DNA of 42,837 nucleotides from Bacillus sp. 123MFChir2 (GTDB lineage: Bacteria > Bacillota > Bacilli > Bacillales > Bacillaceae_G): NCBI RefSeq assembly GCF_000383235.1, contig NZ_KB910962.1:1-42837 (forward strand), given 5' to 3'. A program made the position numbers and the translations under genes. The notes below the pieces were generated by a model, which searched no databases, was not told where the DNA came from, and was given only the letters and a program-made list of their open reading frames with translations. Each line of letters begins with the position of its first letter. The stretch's first letter is position 1. Below, in pieces: positions 16,634 to 25,401 of this stretch.

Positions 16634-17595
16634 AATTTGAAAAACCAGTTGTTGAGCTAAGAAGTAAAATTAGTGAGTTAAAAGAGTATACGAAAAACAG
16701 CCAGATGGACTTCAGTGAAGAGATTCGTATCTTGGAAGGGAAATTAGAGCACTTAGAAGAAGAAATATACGGTAACTTGAAAGTGTGGGACCGTGTTCAA
16801 ATTGCTCGTCATGCCGAAAGGCCGACAACACTAGATTATATTCAGAGCTTATTTACTGATTTCTTTGAATGTCACGGAGATCGATTATTTGGTGATGACG
16901 CAGCAATTGTTGGCGGGATTGCGAAATATAACGGAATGCCTGTTACAGTAATCGGTCATCAACGCGGGAAAGATACGAAAGAAAATATTCGCCGTAATTT
17001 CGGAATGCCTCATCCAGAAGGATATCGTAAGGCATTGCGTCTTATGAAGCAAGCTGAAAAATTTAATCGTCCCATCATCTGTTTTGTTGACACAAAGGGT
17101 GCATATCCAGGAAAAGCAGCTGAAGAGCGTGGGCAAAGTGAAGCAATTGCACGCAATTTATTTGAAATGGCTGGACTCACTGTACCTGTTATTTGTATCG
17201 TAATTGGTGAAGGTGGAAGTGGCGGTGCGTTAGGACTCGGTGTAGGTAACTATGTACACATGCTAGAAAACTCCACATATTCGGTTATTTCGCCTGAAGG
17301 AGCAGCGACAATTCTTTGGAAAGATGCTACGAAATCAAAAGAAGCTGCAGAAACGATGAAAATTACAGCAGCTAATTTGAAAGAATTAGGTGTTATTGAT
17401 GAAATTATTCCAGAGGCTCGCGGCGGTGCACATCGCGACGTAGTGAAGCAGGCGGAATATATAAGTCGTACATTGCAGAAGACATTCCAACAATTAGAAG
17501 GCATTTCGAAAGAGCAACTAGTCGAAAATCGCTACGAAAAATTTATGAAAATTGGACAAGTTTCGTTTTCAAACGCTTCCATTGGGGTAAAATAG
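16621..17595 (+). CDS. accA: Acetyl-CoA carboxylase carboxyltransferase alpha subunit
   Basis: The protein has 324 residues. A coiled N-terminus (about 1-60) precedes the carboxyltransferase core with [43 protein letters not shown] and [15 protein letters not shown], all signatures of AccA. It forms the alpha2beta2 transferase with AccD, whose gene overlaps its start; the ATG at 16621 lies within accD behind AGGGGAGGAAG. A terminator follows before pfkA. Confidence 0.97.
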   Translation: MAELEFEKPVVELRSKISELKEYTKNSQMDFSEEIRILEGKLEHLEEEIYGNLKVWDRVQIARHAERPTTLDYIQSLFTDFFECHGDRLFGDDAAIVGGIAKYNGMPVTVIGHQRGKDTKENIRRNFGMPHPEGYRKALRLMKQAEKFNRPIICFVDTKGAYPGKAAEERGQSEAIARNLFEMAGLTVPVICIVIGEGGSGGALGLGVGNYVHMLENSTYSVISPEGAATILWKDATKSKEAAETMKITAANLKELGVIDEIIPEARGGAHRDVVKQAEYISRTLQKTFQQLEGISKEQLVENRYEKFMKIGQVSFSNASIGVK

Positions 17596-17633
17596 AAAAA
17601 GCGTGCGTTCCATCTCGCGAATGCACGTTTTTC
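17596..17633 (+). terminator. Intrinsic terminator after accA
   Basis: Stem AAAAAGCGTGCGTTC / GAATGCACGTTTTT with one G-U pair and a short loop, ending in TTTTTC. It separates accDA from pfkA. Confidence 0.75.
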
Positions 17634-17666
17634 TTATGAAAAAGACACATCTTCTCCATTGTCATT

Positions 17667-17696
17667 TTGTATTTCTTCATGTTATTTTATTATAAG
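17667..17696 (+). promoter_or_regulatory. Candidate promoter for pfkA-pyk
   Basis: TTGTAT (17667-17672) and TATAAG (17691-17696) with 18-bp spacing, 28 bp before the pfkA start. Both hexamers are imperfect. Confidence 0.35.
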
Positions 17697-17718
17697 GCAA
17701 ATAATCTTTATGAGGTGA

Positions 17719-18684
<966 letters not shown>

Positions 18685-18704
18685 TTGGTGTAATATAAAG
18701 TTAA

Positions 18705-18718
18705 TGGTAACGTTTTCA
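18705..18718. promoter_or_regulatory. Weak CcpA cre-like site before pyk
   Basis: TGGTAACGTTTTCA matches the cre pattern TGWAANCGNTNWCA at all but two positions. It lies in the 54-bp gap between pfkA and pyk. A chance match is possible. Confidence 0.25.
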
Positions 18719-18738
18719 TAAATATTCGGAGGTGCGGT

Positions 18739-20496
18739 ATGCGCAAAACTAAAATTGTATGTACAATCGGTCCCGCTAGTGAAAGTATTGAGAAGTTAGA
18801 ACAATTAATCGGAGCAGGTATGAACGTTTGTCGTTTAAACTTCTCTCATGGTAGTCATGAGGAGCATGGATTACGCATTAAAACGATTCGTGAGGCTGCA
18901 AAGAAAACAGGGAAAACTGTAGCGATCTTACTTGATACAAAAGGTCCGGAAATTCGTACACATGACTTTGTAGACGGACAAGCTGAACTAAAAACAGGTG
19001 CAGAAGTTGTTATTTCTACAGAGCAAGTGTTAGGAACTGCTGAAAAGTTCTCTGTAACTTATGCAGGACTTTATGACGATGTAGACCCAGGTTCTCGCAT
19101 TCTAATTGATGACGGTCTTATTGAGTTAGAAGTAATTGAAAAAGGAAACGGCGATATCCGCACAAAAGTGTTAAACAGCGGTATGGTAAAAAATAAAAAA
19201 GGTGTAAACGTACCAAACGTAAGTATTAAGCTTCCTGGTATTACGGAAAAAGATATTCAAGATATCGTCTTCGGTATCGAGCAAGGCGTTGACTTTATTG
19301 CAGCTTCTTTCGTACGTAAAGCATCTGACGTATTAGAAATTCGTGAGCTATTAGAAGCACACGGTGCAGGGTACATTCAAATTATTCCAAAAATCGAGAA
19401 CCAAGAAGGTATCGATAATATCGACTCTATCTTAGAAGTTTCTGACGGTTTAATGGTAGCACGCGGTGACATGGGTGTAGAAATTCCACCAGAAGAAGTA
19501 CCGTTAGTACAAAAGCGTCTAATCAAAAAATGTAATGTATTAGGAAAGCCAGTTATCACTGCAACGCAAATGTTAGACTCTATGCAACGTAACCCTCGTC
19601 CGACGCGTGCGGAAGCAAGTGACGTAGCAAACGCTATTTTCGATGGTACAGATGCAATCATGCTTTCTGGTGAAACAGCAGCAGGCTTATATCCAGTTGA
19701 AGCAGTGAAAATGATGGCGAATATTGCACTTCGTGTCGAAAAATCACTACAATATGAAGATATGTTCCAAAAACGTCTTAAAGAGCAATCTTACTCAATC
19801 ACAGATGCAATTAGCCAATCTGTTGCACATACAGCGCTTGCACTTGATGTAGCGGCAATCGTAGCTCCTACAGAAAGTGGTTATACTGCAAAAATGATTT
19901 CTAAATATCGTCCGAAATCTCCAATTGTAGCTGTAACATCTAATGAGCAAGTATGTCGTCGTCTTGCCCTATCTTGGGGTGTACAAGCGTTTATGGCCGA
20001 GGAAAAAGCGAAATCTACAGATGAAATGTTAGAAACAGCGATTCAAACAGCTATGGATGCAGAGATGATCGGTCTTGGTGATACAGTTGTAATTACTGCT
20101 GGTGTACCACTTGCTGAAACTGGCACAACAAACTTAATGAAAATTCATGTTGTTGGCGAACAAATCGCTAAAGGACAAGGAATTGGTCGTAAAACGGCAA
20201 AAGGTAAAGTTGTTGTAGCTAAAACAGCTGAGGAAGCAATAGCGAACGTAACAGAAGGTTCTATTCTTGTTACAGTAAGCACTGATAAAGATATGATTCC
20301 TGCGATTGAAAAAGCAGCAGCACTTGTTGTAGAAGAAGGCGGATTAACAAGCCATGCAGCGGTTGTTGGTGTATCGATCGGCATTCCAGTTATCGTTGGT
20401 GTAACAACTGCAACTGCTACGCTAAAAAGTGGCCAAGAAGTAACAGTTGATGCAGCGCGTGGAATTGTATATAATGGACATGCGGAAGTGCTATAA
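18739..20496 (+). CDS. pyk: Pyruvate kinase
   Basis: The protein has 585 residues. The standard kinase core is about 1-475 ([55 protein letters not shown]). A C-terminal PEP-utiliser-like domain of about 110 residues carries [11 protein letters not shown], including the T-S-H motif. This extra domain is normal for Bacillus enzymes. It converts PEP and ADP to pyruvate and ATP as the last step of glycolysis. It is the second gene of the pfkA-pyk operon, with GGAGGTG before its ATG, and ends in a terminator. Confidence 0.98.
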   Translation: MRKTKIVCTIGPASESIEKLEQLIGAGMNVCRLNFSHGSHEEHGLRIKTIREAAKKTGKTVAILLDTKGPEIRTHDFVDGQAELKTGAEVVISTEQVLGTAEKFSVTYAGLYDDVDPGSRILIDDGLIELEVIEKGNGDIRTKVLNSGMVKNKKGVNVPNVSIKLPGITEKDIQDIVFGIEQGVDFIAASFVRKASDVLEIRELLEAHGAGYIQIIPKIENQEGIDNIDSILEVSDGLMVARGDMGVEIPPEEVPLVQKRLIKKCNVLGKPVITATQMLDSMQRNPRPTRAEASDVANAIFDGTDAIMLSGETAAGLYPVEAVKMMANIALRVEKSLQYEDMFQKRLKEQSYSITDAISQSVAHTALALDVAAIVAPTESGYTAKMISKYRPKSPIVAVTSNEQVCRRLALSWGVQAFMAEEKAKSTDEMLETAIQTAMDAEMIGLGDTVVITAGVPLAETGTTNLMKIHVVGEQIAKGQGIGRKTAKGKVVVAKTAEEAIANVTEGSILVTVSTDKDMIPAIEKAAALVVEEGGLTSHAAVVGVSIGIPVIVGVTTATATLKSGQEVTVDAARGIVYNGHAEVL

Positions 20497-20506
20497 GTAA
20501 TAATAT

Positions 20507-20539
20507 GAGGGGAAGGATGCGAATCCTTCTCTTTTTTTT
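20507..20539 (+). terminator. Intrinsic terminator after pyk
   Basis: Stem GAGGGGAAGGAT / ATCCTTCTCTTT (G-U pairs) with a GCGA loop, running into eight T. Confidence 0.8.
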
Positions 20540-20547
20540 ACAAAAAA

Positions 20548-20782
20548 ATAATATAAAAACCCCTTTCTTTATAGGGGGGGCGAGAGCGTCTGGTCATGCA
20601 TAGAAGCGGTTAGGGCCTTTTTCTACCACATGCGAAGTTTAAAACAAAGGGAGAGAGCGAGAGTTGGTCCTGTTGTGTTCTGCATAGCAGCGGCTTATAA
20701 AGAAAGCGGAGTATACTGTTTAGACATGAGGGTCTACAGGTTGGAGCTAGACAAAGATGTTGAAAAATTAAAATGGATCTAG
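20548..20782 (-). repeat. Interspersed repeat, copy E, with internal insertion
   Basis: Reverse-orientation copy with the core GCGTCTGGTCATGCATAGAAGCGG, left end ATATAAAAACCC and right end AAAATGGATCTAGA. Compared with copy L, about 58 bp (20699-20756) are inserted between GCTTAT and ATGTTGAAAAAT; the insert contains CTACAGGTTGGAGCTAGAC. Its 5' end abuts copy F in the opposite orientation. Copies E and F together fill most of the 422-base gap between pyk and fxsA. Confidence 0.75.
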
Positions 20783-20901
20783 ACCTCGCCGCCTTTCTTT
20801 GTTTTAAAACTTTGCGCGTGGCAGGATCGGGCCTTGACCGCTCTTGTACATAGCCAGTCCCTCTCGCCCGTTTTAAAAATGCTTTTAATGGATTTATATA
20901 G
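20783..20901 (+). repeat. Interspersed repeat, copy F (5' truncated)
   Basis: It begins inside the element (CTTTGTTTTAAAACTTTGCG), keeps GTGGCAGG and a diverged core TTGACCGCTCTTGTACATAGCC, and ends ATGGATTTATATAG. It ends 18 nt before the fxsA start, so the fxsA ribosome site lies directly after it. Its core is an inverted copy of part of copy E. Confidence 0.7.
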
Positions 20902-20918
20902 AGGGAGAGGTGAGTGGA

Positions 20919-21308
20919 ATGAAGGTGTTTCTCTTTTTATTTATTTTAATTCCAGCATTAGAAATTACGGTGCTGATTGGATCGAGTCAGTGGATTGGGC
21001 TATGGTCGACATTTTGTGTTATTATGCTAACGAGTATAATTGGAGCATATATAGCAAAGCGGCAAGGATTAGCTGTATGGAGAGATATTCAATATCGGCT
21101 TAGTAGAGGTGAGCTTCCAGGAGATGCGGTATTGGATGCAATTTGTATTTTTGCTGGTGGTATACTTTTAATGATTCCTGGTTATATAACAGATTGTGTA
21201 GGAATGGTTTTACTGATTCCAGTAGCGAGGAAACCAGTGAAATATATGATTATCAAATGGATGGAACGAAAAATAAATCGAAACAATACAATTATTGTGC
21301 AAAAATAA
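20919..21308 (+). CDS. fxsA: FxsA family membrane protein
   Basis: The protein has 129 residues with membrane helices at about 4-20 (FLFLFILIPALEITVLI), 25-45 (IGLWSTFCVIMLTSIIGAYI) and 75-100 (AICIFAGGILLMIPGYITD). The segment GGILLMIPGYITDCVGM is diagnostic of FxsA proteins, with LEI and IGAYIAKRQG also conserved. E. coli FxsA blocks phage T7 exclusion by F plasmids, but the normal role is unknown. ATG 20919 follows AGAGGTGA by about 5 nt. A GTG at 20910 is in frame but overlaps that site. Confidence 0.88.
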   Translation: MKVFLFLFILIPALEITVLIGSSQWIGLWSTFCVIMLTSIIGAYIAKRQGLAVWRDIQYRLSRGELPGDAVLDAICIFAGGILLMIPGYITDCVGMVLLIPVARKPVKYMIIKWMERKINRNNTIIVQK

Positions 21309-21346
21309 CGCTTGAGAGAGAAAAACTCTTCAAGCGTTATTTTTTG
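21301..21346 (+). terminator. Intrinsic terminator after fxsA
   Basis: Long stem AAAATAACGCTTGA / TCAAGCGTTATTTT plus an inner AGA/TCT pair, ending in TTTTTT. It overlaps the fxsA stop codon. Confidence 0.9.
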
Positions 21347-21425
21347 TCGGAAATACAGATGAATATTTATTCACTTGTAGGAAATGAAGAAAAGTAGAGT
21401 ATTTTTATTCATTTTTATAAATAAA

Positions 21426-21456
21426 AAAACGAGGAGGGGCTTCTCCTTGTTTTAGG
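21426..21456. terminator. Additional terminator-like hairpin
   Basis: AAAAC-g-AGGAG / CTCCT-t-GTTTT stem in the 374-base gap between fxsA and ytvI. Flanking A and T runs suit either strand. Apart from this hairpin and repeat copy G, I see nothing in the gap. Confidence 0.55.
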
Positions 21457-21559
21457 TGTTTTTTATATAGTGAGGATAACTAGTCAGCCAAACATTTCAT
21501 TTAAAAGTTTTGTAGGAGGCATAATTTCAGTGGAAATATACCATTATCACCTCTAGAGA

Positions 21560-21671
21560 GTCTCAGTCTAGCAGGAAAAGGGACTGACCGCTTCTATGCA
21601 CTGCCAGTCCCTCTCGCCCATTTTAAAAAATGCTTTTCTGCTTTTTTTCATAAAGCGACTAAGTAGTTACT
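21560..21671 (+). repeat. Interspersed repeat, copy G (5' truncated, variant 3' end)
   Basis: It keeps GCAGGAAAAGGGACTGACCG, then CTTCTATGCACTGCCAG, then TCCCTCTCGCCC. It ends CATAAAGCGACTAAGTAGTTACT instead of the usual GGATTTATATA. Copy I has the same variant end, so these two define a subfamily. It finishes 12 nt from the ytvI stop codon. Confidence 0.65.
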
Positions 21672-21682
21672 AGTGAGTCCCT

Positions 21683-22789
21683 TTACCCCTTTATAAACTT
21701 CCAAAGGTCTTTAAATACATTTGCTTTATGCAATGTATTTAATAAAACGAGTGTGACAGGACCGATAATTAATCCTAAAAAACCAAATAGTTTAAATCCG
21801 ATAAACAAAGAAAATAATGTTGGCAGTGGATCAAGTCCTATGTTAGATGATAATACTTTTGGTTCCATTAATTGACGCTGCACAATGACAACGATATATA
21901 AAATAAGTAAACCGAGTGCGAAGGCAGTATTTCCTGTAAAAAATACATAAATGATCCATGGAACGAAAACAGCACCTGTTCCTAAGTATGGAAGCAAATC
22001 CACAACGCCTGTAATAAGGGCAATCGTAATTGCATACGGTACACGTAAAATTAAAAGGCCAATTAGAACGATAATGGTCGTCATGGATATGAGAGTAAAT
22101 TGTGCTTTTACAAATCCAAACAAAGCTTTTCGTAAATCAACAAAAATTGTTTTTCCATAACCGTGTAATCGATTAGGTAAAAATTTTTCTATTTTACGGG
22201 CAAGGTGGTGCCAGTCATAGCTAATAAAGAAAGTAGCTAACAAGACGAATACAAGAACAGTTAAGGTGGTCGGAAGAGCGCTAATGAAGTTTGTTAATCC
22301 GCTAATAATAGCTGTCAAAATGGATTTCATTTGTTGCGTTGCTTCTGCACCGAGATTTTGAATGTTTGTTGTAATTGTACTTTGTTGTGTTGCACCAAGA
22401 TGGTTAAACTTAGCGATCAAATCGTTGTAGAGTGGCATAATATTGGTAAGCGCAAATTCCTGTAAATATTGAACGAGAGACGGGAATTTTTCTGGTACGA
22501 TTTGTAACAAGTATGTTGCTGCGGAAATAGCTTCTGTTACGAGATACGTAACGAGCCCAACGATAGCACCAAACACAAGAATGAGGCTAATTAGGACAGA
22601 TAAAGCACGAGGAAATCGCAGTTTTCGATCGAGAAAGTTTACAACTGGATTGATCAAATATGCAATTGCAAAAGCAATAATAAATGGATAGACAAGACCT
22701 GCTATATACAAAAGTGCACATATTCCTAATATAGTTGCTGCAATAACAAAGAGAAGTCGAAGTGCTATGTAGAGTGAATTTCGATTCAA
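21683..22789 (-). CDS. ytvI: AI-2E/PerM family transporter YtvI
   Basis: The protein has 368 residues and is strongly hydrophobic. About eight membrane helices fall in two groups separated by a ~70-residue hydrophilic section (about 85-160). Family signs are FIIAFAIAYLINPVVNFLDR near the N-terminus, GLLILRVPYAITIALITGVV and DLLPYLGTGAVFVPW, and LFIGFKLFGFLGLIIGPV near the end. The broad AI-2E transporter family includes autoinducer exporters and sodium/proton antiporters, and the substrate of YtvI is unknown. The start is TTG 22789, 9 nt after AGGAGGG on the minus strand. Confidence 0.88.
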   Translation of the reverse strand: MNRNSLYIALRLLFVIAATILGICALLYIAGLVYPFIIAFAIAYLINPVVNFLDRKLRFPRALSVLISLILVFGAIVGLVTYLVTEAISAATYLLQIVPEKFPSLVQYLQEFALTNIMPLYNDLIAKFNHLGATQQSTITTNIQNLGAEATQQMKSILTAIISGLTNFISALPTTLTVLVFVLLATFFISYDWHHLARKIEKFLPNRLHGYGKTIFVDLRKALFGFVKAQFTLISMTTIIVLIGLLILRVPYAITIALITGVVDLLPYLGTGAVFVPWIIYVFFTGNTAFALGLLILYIVVIVQRQLMEPKVLSSNIGLDPLPTLFSLFIGFKLFGFLGLIIGPVTLVLLNTLHKANVFKDLWKFIKG

Positions 22790-23040
22790 AGGTGTTTTCC
22801 CTCCTCTATAAAAATGTTACGTATGAGCGAGGCTTGTGTAATTATTCACTTGAAAGTATACATCAAATGATGAGGTGCTTTCATGCCTCTTTTGTAAATG
22901 GTATGATGTAATATAGATTATTTCTTTCTTATTTTACCTTGTTCTTATAAGAAAGAAAAGGAAAGGACTCACTTTTGATATAATATGGAAACGATTCGCT
23001 ATTTGAAGGGTAAATTCCTTTTTTATTTCAAAAAAGGGTC

Positions 23041-23223
23041 CCATATATAAATCCAACTTGACTTTCCAGCACACAAGACGCCGCCATGCCAAGCAAAAAG
23101 TAACTGGCTCCTTGTGTTTAAAACCTGGCACGTGGCAAAAAAGGCCTGACCGCTTCTATGTATGGCCAGACGCTCTTGACTATCTAAAAAAGAAAAGGTT
23201 TTTAATTTGGATTCGTATATTCA
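23041..23223 (+). repeat. Interspersed repeat, copy H
   Basis: Full copy with a good terminal inverted repeat: ATATATAAATCCAACTTGAC at the start and TTTGGATTCGTATAT at the end. The core CTGACCGCTTCTATGTATGGCCAG is present. It lies in the 470-base divergent gap between ytvI and ytwI and ends about 36 nt before ytwI. Elsewhere in the gap I see only the 12-bp palindrome TTCTTATAAGAA at 22942-22953 and a lone TATAAT at 22979. Confidence 0.8.
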
Positions 23224-23259
23224 AATACCCTTCATTATTTTCAAAAAGGATGTGACATC

Positions 23260-23721
23260 ATGATTAGTCAGTCGACTTTATTTTTATTCATACTTCTTCT
23301 TATTGGACTTATCGCAAAAAATCAATCTTTAACAGTAGCGGTTGGCGTTTTACTTTTGCTGAAGTGGACGTTTTTAGGAGATAAGATTTTCCCTTATTTG
23401 CAAACGAAAGGAATTAATCTCGGGGTTACCGTTATAACAATCGCGGTCCTTGTTCCAATTGCAACAGGAGAGATTGGATTTAAGCAGCTTGTAGAGGCGA
23501 CAAAATCTTATTATGCTTGGATTGCTCTCGCTTCAGGTATTGCGGTGGCGCTTATTGCAAAAGGCGGCGTGCAACTTTTAGCCCATGATCCGCACATTAC
23601 GACTGCTCTTGTATTTGGAACAATTCTTGCGGTAGCGCTATTTAATGGAGTGGCGGTAGGACCGTTAATTGGAGCAGGAATTGCCTATGCTGTGATGAAC
23701 ATTATACAGCTGTTTAAATAA
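23260..23721 (+). CDS. ytwI: DUF441 / UPF0756 membrane protein YtwI
   Basis: The protein has 153 residues with four hydrophobic helices: LFLFILLLIGLIAKN, the region up to LLLLKWTFLG, INLGVTVITIAVLVPIATG, and ALVFGTILAVALFNGVAVG-PLIGAGIAYAVM at the end. Length and the VAVGPLIGAGIAY motif fit the UPF0756 (DUF441) family of integral membrane proteins with no known function. AAGGATG lies 10 nt before ATG 23260. The gene lies between ytvI and citZ, as in other Bacillus genomes. Confidence 0.88.
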   Translation: MISQSTLFLFILLLIGLIAKNQSLTVAVGVLLLLKWTFLGDKIFPYLQTKGINLGVTVITIAVLVPIATGEIGFKQLVEATKSYYAWIALASGIAVALIAKGGVQLLAHDPHITTALVFGTILAVALFNGVAVGPLIGAGIAYAVMNIIQLFK

Positions 23722-23747
23722 AAAAATTTATTTTAATATAAATTTTT
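23721..23747 (+). terminator. AT-rich hairpin after ytwI
   Basis: AAAAATTTAT / ATAAATTTTT stem directly after the ytwI stop, running into TTTTTC. It is weakly stable because it has no G-C pairs. Confidence 0.5.
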
Positions 23748-23760
23748 CGAATTCTATCCA

Positions 23761-23789
23761 TTCACAAAAGTCAGATAATTGTTTATAAT
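23761..23789 (+). promoter_or_regulatory. Candidate citZ promoter
   Basis: TTCACA (23761-23766), 17 bp, TATAAT (23784-23789): one mismatch from the sigma-A consensus. It would give a leader of about 355 nt before citZ. A dyad ATAATTGTTTAT overlaps the -10. It resembles the TCA-repressor CcpC pattern ATAA...TTAT but has shorter spacing than the published site. Confidence 0.55.
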
Positions 23790-23899
23790 GTATTTAAGGC
23801 ACTTCTTCGAGTTACATAACAGCATAGACCTACACCAGATAAAATAAAAATAACATGAAATAATTTTGTTAATATTGTTTTATGCTGTTTTTATAGGAA

Positions 23900-24091
23900 A
23901 GCTCTCCGAAATTATATTTCCACACTATGTGTCGTTTTAGGCGTGGGGGTTCGGGGAGAAGCTCACGCCCATGCTACAAAGTGTGGGAAGATAGATAGAT
24001 GTAAAAATGGTAATGATTGTGCCATTGTGTATTTCACTTGTTTAAGAGGTGAACGGGTGCTCATTCACTTTTTTAAACAGTGGAACACACA
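23900..24091 (+). ncRNA. Candidate structured 5' leader of citZ
   Basis: The 429-base gap before citZ holds strong RNA structure instead of a gene. P1: 23917-23926 with 23980-23989 (TTTCCACACT / AGTGTGGGAA). P2 inside it: 23940-23945 with 23964-23969 (GGCGTG / CACGCC). The P2 loop 23950-23958 (TTCGGGGAG) is complementary to 23902-23910 (CTCTCCGAA, one G-U), which lies outside P1, so it forms a pseudoknot or an alternative helix. Next comes a long hairpin, 24026-24053 with 24064-24091, of about 26 pairs with small defects. There is no U tract, so this is not a simple terminator. It resembles no riboswitch class I know. The open frame across it (from 23943) looks spurious. Confidence 0.45.
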
Positions 24092-24150
24092 TTTAATTGA
24101 GAAAAAGGTATTAGGTTGGGGAGAAATTTCGCGGAAAAGGAGAGATTATA

Positions 24151-25269
24151 ATGACTGTTATTCGAGGTTTAGAAGGGGTAGTAGCAACAACATCATCTGT
24201 AAGTTCTATTATTGATGATACATTAACTTATGTGGGATATAATATCGATGATTTAGCTGAAAATGCTACATTTGAAGAAGTTGTATATTTATTATGGCAT
24301 CGTAAACTTCCAAATGAAGTAGAATTAGAGGAATTAAAAACACAGTTAGCCGAGCATGCGGCAGTGCCAAAAGATATTTTGGAATATTTACAACACACAA
24401 ATTTAACAGTTGCGCATCCAATGTCAGTTTTACGTACAGCAATTTCCATGCTATCATTGTATGATGAAAGTGCTGAATTAATGGATGAGGCATCTAATTA
24501 TTTGAAAGCGGTTAAATTACAGGCGCAAGTTGCAACTCTTGTTGCAGCATATGCGAGAATTCGCAAGGGGTTACCTGTTATTGAGCCTCGTAAAGATTTA
24601 TCATTAGCTGCAAACTTTATATATATGTTAAATGACCGTGAGCCAAATGAAGTTGAAATTGAAGCGTTTGATAAAGCGCTTGTCCTTCATGCGGATCATG
24701 AGTTAAATGCATCTACTTTCACAGCACGTGTTTGTGTGGCTACACTTTCTGATATATATTCCGGTATTACAGCAGCAATTGGTGCTTTAAAAGGACCACT
24801 TCATGGCGGAGCGAATGAAAACGTAATGAAGATGCTAATGGAAATTGGGGAAGAAGAAAATGTAGAATCATATATTCATAATGCACTTGACAATAAAGTG
24901 AAAATTATGGGATTTGGTCATCGTGTATACCGGGGTGGTGATCCACGTGCAAAACATTTACGTGAAATGTCTAAGCGATTATGCGTGCTAACAGGACAAG
25001 AGAAGTGGTATAATATGTCTATTAAAATTGAAGAGCTTGTAACTTCAGCAAAACATCTTCCACCGAATGTAGATTTTTATTCTGCATCTGTGTACCACTG
25101 CTTAGGAATTGATCATGATCTATTTACACCAATCTTTGCAGTCAGCCGTATGTCTGGTTGGTTAGCTCATATTCTAGAACAATATGAAAATAACCGCTTA
25201 ATTCGTCCACGCGCAGATTATACTGGTCCGATTAACCAACGCTATGTACCAATCGGACAAAGAATATAA
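24151..25269 (+). CDS. citZ: Citrate synthase
   Basis: The protein has 372 residues. Catalytic regions are LHGGANENVMKMLMEIG (about 216-232), GFGHRVYRGGDPRAKHLRE with the catalytic His near 256, and VDFYSASVYHCLGI with the catalytic Asp near 307. It condenses oxaloacetate and acetyl-CoA to citrate, the entry to the TCA cycle. ATG 24151 follows AAAAGGAGAG by 8 nt. It heads the citZ-icd-mdh order typical of Bacillus, and a long structured leader precedes it. In B. subtilis this gene is controlled by CcpC and CcpA; I found no good cre site in this leader. Confidence 0.97.
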   Translation: MTVIRGLEGVVATTSSVSSIIDDTLTYVGYNIDDLAENATFEEVVYLLWHRKLPNEVELEELKTQLAEHAAVPKDILEYLQHTNLTVAHPMSVLRTAISMLSLYDESAELMDEASNYLKAVKLQAQVATLVAAYARIRKGLPVIEPRKDLSLAANFIYMLNDREPNEVEIEAFDKALVLHADHELNASTFTARVCVATLSDIYSGITAAIGALKGPLHGGANENVMKMLMEIGEEENVESYIHNALDNKVKIMGFGHRVYRGGDPRAKHLREMSKRLCVLTGQEKWYNMSIKIEELVTSAKHLPPNVDFYSASVYHCLGIDHDLFTPIFAVSRMSGWLAHILEQYENNRLIRPRADYTGPINQRYVPIGQRI

Positions 25270-25339
25270 TGCGCTTTCATTAATCTGACTTTTTCGTAAA
25301 GATATAATGATTGAAATATTTAAACTTGAATTGTGGTTT

Positions 25340-25366
25340 GAACTGAGGGATTTATCCCTCAGTTTC
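25340..25366 (+). terminator. Hairpin between citZ and icd
   Basis: Perfect stem AACTGAGGGAT / ATCCCTCAGTT with a tight loop, followed by only TC. With such a short U tract it may reduce rather than end transcription, setting icd-mdh levels below citZ, or protect an RNA end. Confidence 0.5.
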
Positions 25367-25401
25367 ATATATATGAAATTTCAAACATGGGGGTAATCAC
25401 A

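Noticed and set aside
20834-21103. 89-residue ORF overlapping fxsA
   Set aside because: It begins inside repeat copy F and continues in the wrong frame through fxsA.
22942-22953. TTCTTATAAGAA palindrome between ytvI and ytwI as an operator
   Set aside because: Short, AT-only apart from two C/G pairs, and without a promoter in register. Likely chance in AT-rich DNA.
23776-23791. Canonical CcpC site at the citZ promoter
   Set aside because: The ATAA...TTAT dyad has 4 rather than 7 intervening bases, so it does not match the published spacing. Mentioned only as a resemblance.
23943-24215. 90-residue ORF upstream of and into citZ
   Set aside because: It overlaps the citZ start in another frame, is Cys/His/Arg-rich without domain-like sequence, and coincides with strong RNA structure.
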